Positions 1 through 4,655 of a stretch of 6,018 nt of DNA are shown here, in pieces. The translations under genes and the position numbers were made by a program. Within the stretch, counting starts at the first letter, position 1. Each line of letters starts with the position of its first letter. The notes beneath the pieces are model-generated. The model was not told the DNA's origin, did no database searches, and saw only the letters and a program-made list of their open reading frames with translations. The stretch covers positions 1 through 6,018 of the forward strand of contig JAHFDC010000061.1 of NCBI GenBank assembly GCA_023249205.1, in the 5' to 3' direction. Source of the DNA: Candidatus Methylomirabilota bacterium. GTDB taxonomy: Bacteria; Methylomirabilota; Methylomirabilia; Methylomirabilales; JACPAU01.

Positions 1-25
1 CGCCGCCCCGGCCCCCGGGCCCCGT

Positions 26-90
26 GGGGAACCCTCCCGTGGTTCCCCCCATCGGCCAAGCGCCGATGGGACCCCCCTCCGCTACGGGGG
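26..90. other. Cluster of three adjacent hairpin-forming sequences at left edge
   Basis: Three inverted repeats lie back to back. The first is an 8-bp stem (GGGGAACC 26-33 with GGTTCCCC 41-48). The second is a 9-bp stem (CCCATCGGC 48-56 with GCCGATGGG 62-70, 5-nt loop). The third is a 5-bp C/G stem (73-77 with 86-90). Stems one and two share base 48. No T-run follows, so they are not canonical Rho-independent terminators, but they could be the 3' structure of a gene ending left of the window. No coding sequence is recognisable here. Confidence 0.45.
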
Positions 91-123
91 CCAGGGGGCG
101 GCATCCGGCGCCACCCGGACGTT

Positions 124-153
124 TTGTCACACAATGTATCTCGTTTGTATTAG
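124..153 (+). promoter_or_regulatory. Possible sigma-70-type promoter in an AT-rich island
   Basis: TTGTCA (124-129, one mismatch to the -35 consensus) is followed after 18 bp by TATTAG (148-153, 4/6 match to the -10 consensus). The stretch 121-153 is clearly richer in A/T than its surroundings. If active it would start a transcript near 160 reading toward pepA with a leader of about 450 nt, or transcribe a small RNA across the hairpins that follow. Only base matches support it. Confidence 0.3.
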
Positions 154-190
154 TGCCGGGCCAACTGACGTCGCCTCACTTCGTTTTCCG

Positions 191-207
191 ACCACCCTTC
201 TGGTGGT
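191..207. other. Small hairpin
   Basis: ACCACC (191-196) and GGTGGT (202-207) form a perfect 6-bp stem with a 5-nt loop. It lies in the gene-free leader between the possible promoter and the larger nested inverted repeat at 250-285. A perfect 10-bp palindrome, GGCGTACGCC, follows at 235-244. Function unknown. Confidence 0.35.
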
Positions 208-249
208 GCCCGCGGCGGTCCTCGACGTACACACGGCGTACGCCTCCCA

Positions 250-285
250 CCCACCTCCGGTGGGCGGGCACCCACCGGAGGTGGG
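250..285. repeat. Perfect 15-bp inverted repeat with self-complementary arms
   Basis: The left arm CCCACCTCCGGTGGG (250-264) and right arm CCCACCGGAGGTGGG (271-285) are exact reverse complements separated by 6 bp. Each arm also folds on itself (CCCACC with GGTGGG around a 3-nt loop), so the site can form one long stem or two small ones. No T-run follows. It could be a transcript-end structure, an attenuator-like switch in a long leader, or a protein-binding palindrome; the sequence does not decide. Confidence 0.6.
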
Positions 286-400
286 GGCCCGCTCCTCCCT
301 CGGGCCTCGTGATGCCCGTCATTCGGCCCGGCACGCGATCCGTCGCGTGAGAATGAGGAACAATTTGTTGGAGTCACACAAGGGGGCGGCGCCGGGAGGC

Positions 401-439
401 CGCACGTTCATCGAGATTGGGCTGCGCCTGGCCCGGTAG
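401..439 (+). pseudogene. Remnant of the 3' end of a second pepA gene (last 12 codons plus stop)
   Basis: The frame reads RTFIEIGLRLAR and a TAG stop. The intact pepA downstream ends RTLVEIGLRLAR with TAG, so 10 of 12 residues match; at DNA level 31 of 39 bases match. Five of the eight differences are silent third-position changes (Ile, Leu, Arg, Leu, Arg codons), the pattern expected from divergence under protein-level selection. The same repeat follows both stops at nearly the same distance. I find no further pepA sequence upstream in any frame. Bases 382-404 instead match the tail of the intergenic repeat (21/23 against 2328-2350), so the junction between repeat and pepA remnant falls near 400. 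The preceding codons (KGAAPGG, 380-400) also loosely resemble the KGGTGVAV of intact PepA, so the exact left end is ambiguous. It is a non-functional fragment. Confidence 0.7.
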
Positions 440-467
440 CAACGCCGCCTCGCTAGGTGCCGTGCTT

Positions 468-545
468 TTCCCGGGCCGGCCGCTCCTCCGCCCGATGCCC
501 GGAAAGGGCTGCGTCGCGGCCAGCCCGGGCGGGCGGCTCCGGGAG
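468..545. repeat. Intergenic repeat, copy 1 (after the pepA remnant)
   Basis: Bases 468-521 match 2165-2218 at 53 of 54 positions. The similarity continues more loosely to about 545. The unit starts with TTCCCGGGCCGGCCGC and contains AAAGGGCTGCGTCGCGGCC. It can fold through an outer GGCCGC/GCGGCC stem and an inner GCCC/GGGC stem, resembling REP-type palindromic intergenic elements in style. It lies between the pepA remnant and the intact pepA. I do not recognise a named family. Confidence 0.75.
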
Positions 546-562
546 ACGCGAAGCCGTAGCCC

Positions 563-582
563 GGGTGGCGGAGGAGCCACCC
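563..582 (+). other. Hairpin just upstream of the pepA ribosome binding site
   Basis: GGGTGGC (563-569) pairs with GCCACCC (576-582) around the loop GGAGGA. The loop is itself Shine-Dalgarno-like but lies too far from the pepA ATG to serve it. The true ribosome binding site begins 15 nt after the stem. No T-run follows, so it is not a simple terminator. It might influence translation initiation or mRNA stability. Confidence 0.4.
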
Positions 583-596
583 CGGACTGTTGCTCA

Positions 597-602
597 GGGA
601 GG
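597..602 (+). promoter_or_regulatory. Ribosome binding site deciding the pepA start
   Basis: GGGAGG lies 8 nt before the ATG at 611. An in-frame TTG at 590 would add seven residues (MLREDLT) but would place this site inside the gene, so the ATG is preferred. Confidence 0.75.
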
Positions 603-610
603 ATCTCACC

Positions 611-2137
611 ATGGCTGCCAGGACGCCTGCGGAGCCGGCCCGGATCCCGGTCCGGGTTCAGGATGTGACCGCCTATCGGGGCGATGCCCTGGTGGTCAAC
701 CTCTTCGAGGGGGTCACCGAGCCCGGGGGAGCCACGGGAGCCGTGGATAAGGCGCTCGGCGGCGCGATCGGGGCCCTCATCCGGCGGAAGGAAATGACCG
801 GGAAAGTGGGGGAGGCGACTCCCCTTCACACCTTCGGCCGCCTGCCGGCATCCCGGGTCCTCGTGGTGGGCCTGGGCAAGAAGGAGCAGTTCGACCTGGA
901 GGGGGTCCGGGCCGTCATGGGGGAGGCCCTGCGGTTCCTCCGGCGGACCGGCGCGAGCAGCGCGGGCACCATTCTGCACGGAGCCGGGGCCGGTGGTCTC
1001 GACCCGGCGGCCGTGGCCCAGGCGGTGACCGAGGGGGCCATCCTGGGCTGTTACCGCTTCGATCGGTACAAGAAGCCGGAGAAGGACCGGAAGGTCCTGG
1101 AGGAACTGAGTATCCTGACGCGCGAGGCGGCGGGCCGGCGGGCCCTCGAGGACGCCGTCGGGCGCGCGCGGGTCGTGGCCGAGGCGGTCACGCTGGCCCG
1201 CGACCTGGTGAACACCCCGCCCAATGATCTCACCCCGGCTGCCCTGGCGGCGGCCGCGGCCGCGGCCGCCAAGGCCTCGGGCTTCTCCTGCCGGATCCTC
1301 GCGCGGGAACAGATGCGACGGCTCGGCATGGGGGCCCTGCTGGGCGTGGCCCAGGGGAGCGCCAATCCGCCCCGCCTCATTGTCCTCCGCCACCGGGGAG
1401 GCCGGCAGGGCAAGCCGGTCGTCGCCTTCGTGGGCAAGGGGGTGACCTTCGACACGGGGGGGATCTCGCTCAAGCCGGCCGAGAACATGGAGAGCATGAA
1501 GGGGGACATGTCGGGGGGGGCCGCGGTCATCGGGGCGGTTTCCGCCCTGGCCCGCCTGAAGGCAAAGGTCCATGTCCTCGGGGTGATCCCGGCCGTGGAG
1601 AACATGCCCAGCGGGACCGCGAGCCGGCCGGGGGACATCCTGCGGACCATGAGCGGGAAGACCATCGAGGTCATCAACACGGACGCGGAAGGGCGCCTCA
1701 TCCTGGCCGATGCACTGACCTATGCGCGGCAGCAGGGCGCCCCGCGCCTGGTGGACGTTGCCACCCTCACGGGCGCCTGCGTGGTGGCCTTGGGGACGAT
1801 CCGGAGCGGGGCCTTCGCCAACGACGAGGGCTGGATGGCGGCCGTCCGGGAGGCGAGCGAGGCGGCGGGGGAGAAGGTCTGGCAGCTCCCCATGGACGAG
1901 GAGTACGGCGAGCTGATCAAGAGCGACGTGGCCGAGATCAAGAACACGGGGGGCCGGAAGGGCGGGGCCATCACGGCTGCCAAGTTCCTGGCGCACTTCG
2001 TGGAGAAGACGCCCTGGGTTCACCTGGACATCGCCGGCACTTTTGAAAGCGACAAGGAGAAGGGCTACCGGGTCAAGGGGGGGACCGGGGTGGCCGTCCG
2101 CACGCTGGTCGAGATCGGGCTCCGGCTCGCCCGCTAG
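611..2137 (+). CDS. pepA: Leucyl (cytosol) aminopeptidase, peptidase family M17
   Basis: A 508-residue cytosolic two-metal exopeptidase that removes N-terminal residues, preferably leucine, from peptides during protein turnover. Length is normal for the family (about 480-505). Residues 1 to about 170 form the variable N-terminal domain; the catalytic domain follows, opening with the conserved DLVNTPPNDLTP segment (198-209). All residues corresponding to the bovine enzyme's active site are present at a constant offset of 26: metal ligands K276, D281, D299, D358 and E360, and catalytic K288 and R362. The signature NTDAEGRL is at 356-363. An eight-alanine run (213-220), coded by GCGGCC-type repeats, sits early in the catalytic domain. 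The enzyme should be intact and active. It stands alone between repeat-rich gaps. The related PepA of E. coli also acts as a DNA-binding recombination cofactor, which cannot be judged here. Confidence 0.97.
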   Translation: MAARTPAEPARIPVRVQDVTAYRGDALVVNLFEGVTEPGGATGAVDKALGGAIGALIRRKEMTGKVGEATPLHTFGRLPASRVLVVGLGKKEQFDLEGVRAVMGEALRFLRRTGASSAGTILHGAGAGGLDPAAVAQAVTEGAILGCYRFDRYKKPEKDRKVLEELSILTREAAGRRALEDAVGRARVVAEAVTLARDLVNTPPNDLTPAALAAAAAAAAKASGFSCRILAREQMRRLGMGALLGVAQGSANPPRLIVLRHRGGRQGKPVVAFVGKGVTFDTGGISLKPAENMESMKGDMSGGAAVIGAVSALARLKAKVHVLGVIPAVENMPSGTASRPGDILRTMSGKTIEVINTDAEGRLILADALTYARQQGAPRLVDVATLTGACVVALGTIRSGAFANDEGWMAAVREASEAAGEKVWQLPMDEEYGELIKSDVAEIKNTGGRKGGAITAAKFLAHFVEKTPWVHLDIAGTFESDKEKGYRVKGGTGVAVRTLVEIGLRLAR

Positions 2138-2164
2138 CGGCTCGGGGATCCCGGGGCCGCCCTG

Positions 2165-2247
2165 TTCCCGGGCCGGCCGCTCCTCTGCCCGATGCCCGGA
2201 AAGGGCTGCGTCGCGGCCGACCCCCGGCGGGCGGCCCCGGGAGGCCG
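2165..2247. repeat. Intergenic repeat, copy 2 (after intact pepA)
   Basis: It begins 27 bp after the pepA stop. Its first 54 bp match copy 1 (468-521) with one mismatch. Its last 45 bp (2203-2247) are identical to 2304-2348 in copy 3, which lies 101 bp downstream as a direct repeat. It can form the outer GGCCGC (2175-2180) / GCGGCC (2213-2218) stem. It lies in the gap between the convergent genes pepA and the Lrp-like gene, a typical place for REP-like elements. Confidence 0.75.
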
Positions 2248-2265
2248 GAAGGCGCACGTTCCATT

Positions 2266-2348
2266 CTCGGGGGCCGCGCGCTCCACCGCCCCCGACCCGG
2301 AAGGGGCTGCGTCGCGGCCGACCCCCGGCGGGCGGCCCCGGGAGGCCG
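2266..2348. repeat. Intergenic repeat, copy 3 (tandem with copy 2)
   Basis: A direct repeat of copy 2 with a 101-bp period. The right 45 bp (2304-2348) are identical to 2203-2247, while the left half is diverged, with roughly three quarters of bases matching. The arms GGCCGCG and CGCGGCC can still pair. A further partial tail, GGGCGGCCCCGGG, recurs at 2361-2373, so the array decays to the right. Tail bases 2328-2350 also match 382-404 at 21 of 23 positions. Confidence 0.7.
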
Positions 2349-2374
2349 CAGGCGTCGGCCGGGCGGCCCCGGGC

Positions 2375-2412
2375 AAGAAAGGAATGCGCCGCAGGCGGGC
2401 AGCCTGCGGCGC
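2375..2412 (-). terminator. Rho-independent terminator for the leftward operon
   Basis: A perfect 11-bp stem (2386-2396 with 2402-2412, GCGCCGCAGGC and its complement) has a 5-nt loop. Read on the minus strand it is followed by the T-rich run ATTCCTTTCTTG. It lies 20 bp past the stop of the Lrp-like gene and would end the transcript covering the dehydrogenase, rpiB and the Lrp-like gene. It may also block read-through from pepA, but the plus-strand side lacks a good T-run. Confidence 0.75.
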
Positions 2413-2432
2413 GCTGGTTTCAAAGGGAAAAC

Positions 2433-2672
2433 TTATCGGACCTCGACCGCCACGCAGGTGAGGGTTTTGGTGATCCCGCTGATGGTCCGGATCTTGGAGA
2501 GGACCACCTTCCCGAGGGCGTCAATGTTTTCGGCCTCCACGTGGGCGATGATGTCGTAGGGACCGGTCACGGCGTGGGCCATCTTCACGCCCGGGATCTT
2601 CTGGACGGCCTTCAGTGCGCTCCGGGCCTTGTCGGATGCCGCCTCGATGAGGACGTACGCGATCGTTGACAT
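2433..2672 (-). CDS. Stand-alone Lrp/AsnC-type effector-binding (RAM) domain protein
   Basis: A 79-residue protein consisting only of the ligand-sensing, oligomerising domain found at the C-terminus of Lrp/AsnC regulators; no helix-turn-helix precedes it. It opens with MSTIAYVLIE (first strand), has a helix at about 13-26, then IPGVKMAHAVTGPYDIIAHV with the family's GxYD motif at 37-40, and ends with the strand LTCVAVEV. In related proteins this fold binds amino acids or other small molecules at subunit interfaces. The partner and ligand here are unknown. The ATG at 2672 is chosen because AGGAGG (2685-2680) lies 7 nt upstream; a GTG at 2690 would put that site inside the gene. It starts 14 nt after the rpiB stop and is the last gene before a terminator, so it is probably co-transcribed with rpiB. 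Confidence 0.9.
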   Translation of the reverse strand: MSTIAYVLIEAASDKARSALKAVQKIPGVKMAHAVTGPYDIIAHVEAENIDALGKVVLSKIRTISGITKTLTCVAVEVR

Positions 2673-2679
2673 CCCCTCT

Positions 2680-2685
2680 CCTCCT
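2680..2685 (-). promoter_or_regulatory. Ribosome binding site of the Lrp-like gene
   Basis: AGGAGG on the minus strand, 7 nt before the ATG at 2672. It begins just past the TGA stop of rpiB (2689-2687), so translation of the two genes may be linked. Confidence 0.75.
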
Positions 2686-2686
2686 G

Positions 2687-3208
2687 TCACCTCTCGTGCC
2701 CCTCGCCCCTGGCCGGTCCCGGCCCGCCGGGCGCCGACCGCTCCCTCTGTCCCCCTCTACCGACGCGCTCTTCCAGCGCCTCGATCTTGGCCGTCCGCCG
2801 GGCGTGGCGTCCCCCCTCGAAGCGGCTCTCGAGCCATGCCTTCACGATCTCGCGGGCGAGGCCCGGCCCCACCACCCGCCCTCCCATCGTCAGGATGTTG
2901 GCGTCGTTGTGGGCCCGGGCCATGCGGGCCGAGAAGGGGTCGGCACAGCAGGCGGCCCGGACCCCCGGGACCTTGTTGGCCGTGATGGCCATGCCGATCC
3001 CCGTCCCGCAGATCAGCAGGCCCCAGGGGGCCTCCCCCGAGGCGACCGCCTCCGCCACCCGGACGGCGAAGTCAGGGTAGTCCACCGACCCCACCGAGTC
3101 AGTCCCCACATCTCGGACCTCGTAGCCCTGCTCCTTCAGGTAGGCCTTGAGGTCTTCCTTCAGGGGAAAGCCGGCGTGGTCGGCCCCCACGGCCACCACC
3201 TTCTGCAT
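2687..3208 (-). CDS. rpiB: Ribose-5-phosphate isomerase B (RpiB/LacAB family)
   Basis: A 173-residue cytosolic enzyme interconverting ribose 5-phosphate and ribulose 5-phosphate in the non-oxidative pentose phosphate pathway. The start MQKVVAVGADHAGF fits the family's N-terminus, and GAGGAG precedes the ATG, though only 3 nt away. Visible motifs are DH at 10-11, the catalytic-cysteine loop CGTGIGMAITANK (C67 to K79), H100-N101 in HNDANILTMGGRVVG, and the typical C-terminal EGGRHARRTAKI (131-142). Cys67 indicates the cysteine-base class, like E. coli RpiB, rather than the glutamate type of mycobacteria. Most family members end near residue 150. Here about 24 extra residues rich in Gly, Arg and Pro follow (150-173), probably a disordered extension produced by a late stop. 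It lies between the dehydrogenase (85 nt upstream) and the Lrp-like gene (14 nt downstream). Confidence 0.96.
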   Translation of the reverse strand: MQKVVAVGADHAGFPLKEDLKAYLKEQGYEVRDVGTDSVGSVDYPDFAVRVAEAVASGEAPWGLLICGTGIGMAITANKVPGVRAACCADPFSARMARAHNDANILTMGGRVVGPGLAREIVKAWLESRFEGGRHARRTAKIEALEERVGRGGQRERSAPGGPGPARGEGHER

Positions 3209-3293
3209 CTGCTCCTCGTGCGGGAGTTCAACCGCCCAAGCGCCCGCCAGCGTACCGGAAAGGCCAGCCCAAGGCAAGGGGAAATCCGCGGCC

Positions 3294-4064
3294 TTACGCT
3301 GCCGTCCATCCCCCGTCCACGGTCAGCACGGTCCCGGTGATGTAGGCGGCGGCATCCGAGACGAGGAAGAGGGCGGCTGCCGCGACTTCCTCGGGTTGCC
3401 CGAAGCGGCCCATGGGGACCCGCTGAAGTATCGTCCGCCGCAACGCCGGATGGTCGCGGAGCGGCGCGGTCATGTCGGTCTCGATGAAGCCCGGGGCGAG
3501 GGCGTTGACCCTCACGCCGTGCTGCGCCCATTCCAGAGCGAGCGTGCGCGTCAGTTGCAGCAGCCCCCCCTTCGTGGCATTATAGGCGGCCAACCGGGGG
3601 AGCCCCACCAGCCCCGCGATGGAGGCCATGACCAGAACCCGGCCGCCCGGTCGGACCGTGAGGGATGGCGCCAGCGCGCGGGCGCACAGGAAGGCGCCGG
3701 TCAGGTTCGTGTCCAGGATGGCCTGCCATTCCTCGGGGCGATGGGCCTCGACCCGCGCGTAGACCGGGCTGATGCCGGCGTTCAGGACCAGGATGTCTAG
3801 GTGGGGGGCGAAGGCGCCCGCCGCCTCCGCGAGGGTAGCGACGGCGGCCGGGTCCCGCACGTCGGCCGGCAGCGCGACGGCCCGCCGGCCCAGCCCCCGG
3901 ATGCCTGACGCGACTGCCTCCGCTCCGTCCCGTTTCCGGCTGTTGACCAGCACGTCGGCCCCGTGGCGGGCGAGCGCGAACGCCACCGCCCGGCCGATCC
4001 CCCGGCTCGCCCCGGTCACGAGGGCGACCTTCCCCGTCAGATCACAGAGGGGAACGTTCCCCAT
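3294..4064 (-). CDS. FabG-like short-chain dehydrogenase/reductase (SDR)
   Basis: A 256-residue classical SDR: an NAD(P)H-dependent oxidoreductase with a Rossmann fold, acting in the cytosol on an unknown carbonyl or alcohol substrate. It has the cofactor loop TGASRGIG (17-24), NSRKR at 41-45 (basic residues suggesting NADP(H)), ADV at 67-69, NAG at 95-97, and the complete catalytic set N120, S148, Y161 and K165. It ends with PGFIETDM (191-198) and ITGTVLTVDGG. Length and motifs resemble 3-oxoacyl-ACP reductase FabG, but no acyl-carrier or fatty-acid genes are nearby, so fatty-acid synthesis is not implied. The ATG at 4064 has GGAGG upstream; an earlier in-frame TTG at 4100 would add 12 residues and lacks this support. 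It is the first gene of the leftward operon. Confidence 0.93.
   Translation of the reverse strand: MGNVPLCDLTGKVALVTGASRGIGRAVAFALARHGADVLVNSRKRDGAEAVASGIRGLGRRAVALPADVRDPAAVATLAEAAGAFAPHLDILVLNAGISPVYARVEAHRPEEWQAILDTNLTGAFLCARALAPSLTVRPGGRVLVMASIAGLVGLPRLAAYNATKGGLLQLTRTLALEWAQHGVRVNALAPGFIETDMTAPLRDHPALRRTILQRVPMGRFGQPEEVAAAALFLVSDAAAYITGTVLTVDGGWTAA
4049..4062. promoter_or_regulatory. Perfect 14-bp palindrome at the SDR start codon
   Basis: GGGGAACGTTCCCC is fully self-complementary and covers the G of the start codon and codons 2-5 of the dehydrogenase gene. It is adjacent to the 66-bp divergent gap between this gene and the sigma factor. Its position would suit an operator, or an mRNA hairpin affecting initiation. 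The codons read Gly-Asn-Val-Pro, so coding constraint alone does not require a palindrome. No regulator is assigned. Confidence 0.35.
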
Positions 4065-4081
4065 GGGCCCCTCCGGCGGGC

Positions 4082-4110
4082 AGTCAAACAGAATCGCCAA
4101 GGGCTGTCAA
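4082..4110 (-). promoter_or_regulatory. Possible promoter for the leftward SDR-rpiB operon
   Basis: On the minus strand a perfect -35 box TTGACA (4110-4105) is followed 17 bp later by TTGACT (4087-4082), only a 3/6 match to a -10 box. The start point would fall near 4075, just ahead of the GGAGG ribosome binding site of the dehydrogenase. The two TTGAC motifs could instead be direct-repeat regulator half-sites 23 bp apart. On the plus strand I see no convincing promoter for the sigma factor. Confidence 0.4.
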
Positions 4111-4130
4111 GGCGCCCCGGGCGGCCGGCC

Positions 4131-4655
4131 ATGAGTGGTCCCGACGACCCGATCCGCAGCGAGGCCATCCGGCACCTGGACAGCCTCTACGCCTTGGCGC
4201 GGTGGCTCGTCCGGGACTCCCGGGAAGCCGAGGAGCTGGTCCAGGAAACCTTCCTGCGCGCGCTCAGGTATGCCCACACCTTTACGCCTGGAACCAATCT
4301 GCGCGCCTGGATGTTGCAGATAATGAGGAACCTGCACCTGACGGCCCGCAAGGAGCGCGGGCGCGATCACGCGCTTTTCGCCGTGCCGGCAGGGGGGGCG
4401 GAAGGGGGACCGGGCCCGGGGCAATTGAACCCCATCGGGACCCCGGTGGGGGACGAAGGCTCGGCCCTCGACCTCAGCGCCGCGCTCCACCGGCTCCCCG
4501 AGGAGTTCCAGACGGCGGTCCTGCTGGCGGACCTGCTCGGGTGCTCGATGGCGGAGGTCGCCCTGATCCAGGGCTGCGCGGTGGGCACGGTCAAGTCGCG
4601 CCTCTTCCGGGCGCGGGGGATGCTCAGAGAGATGCTCAAGGACTACCGTTCATGA
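4131..4655 (+). CDS. RNA polymerase sigma factor, ECF (sigma-70 region 2 + region 4) type
   Basis: A 174-residue ECF sigma factor directing RNA polymerase to a specific set of promoters. Region 2 runs from about 12 to 76, with DSREAEELVQETFLRAL (29-45) for core binding and promoter melting, and the following LRAWMLQIMRNLHL segment. A Gly/Pro-rich linker (84-112) separates it from region 4 (about 115-170), where LPEEFQTAVLLADLLGCSM and VGTVKSRLFRAR (151-162) form the -35-recognising helix-turn-helix. The ATG at 4131 matches the usual N-terminal length but lacks a good ribosome binding site, and there is no alternative in-frame start close by. Its stop overlaps the start of the anti-sigma gene (ATGA), a standard sign of a sigma/anti-sigma pair. 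Divergent from the dehydrogenase. Target promoters are unknown. Confidence 0.95.
   Translation: MSGPDDPIRSEAIRHLDSLYALARWLVRDSREAEELVQETFLRALRYAHTFTPGTNLRAWMLQIMRNLHLTARKERGRDHALFAVPAGGAEGGPGPGQLNPIGTPVGDEGSALDLSAALHRLPEEFQTAVLLADLLGCSMAEVALIQGCAVGTVKSRLFRARGMLREMLKDYRS

Noticed and set aside
24..439. Several open frames of about 75-110 codons at the left edge
   Set aside because: Pro/Arg/Gly-rich with no motif or convincing ribosome binding site, overlapping hairpins. Only the last 12 codons of one (401-439) are meaningful, as a pepA remnant.
374..2257. Very long open frame (627 codons) on the minus strand across pepA
   Set aside because: It is antisense to a gene with a complete catalytic motif set, has low-complexity Pro/Arg/Gly composition and no recognisable domain; long antisense frames are common in GC-rich genomes.
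2165..2373. CRISPR array
   Set aside because: Only two or three imperfect copies, the repeats are longer than CRISPR repeats, there are no regular unique spacers and no cas genes nearby.
2043..2669. Plus-strand open frame across the repeats and the Lrp-like gene
   Set aside because: It overlaps pepA, the repeat array and the antisense of a recognisable domain, with no coherent protein character.
4049..4062. LexA/SOS box
   Set aside because: GAAC and GTTC are directly abutted, without the four intervening bases of the GAAC-N4-GTTC type box.
4202..4651. Upstream extension of the anti-sigma reading frame through the sigma gene
   Set aside because: It overlaps the sigma factor in another frame and has no family motifs; the zinc-finger protein begins at the ATG overlapping the sigma stop.
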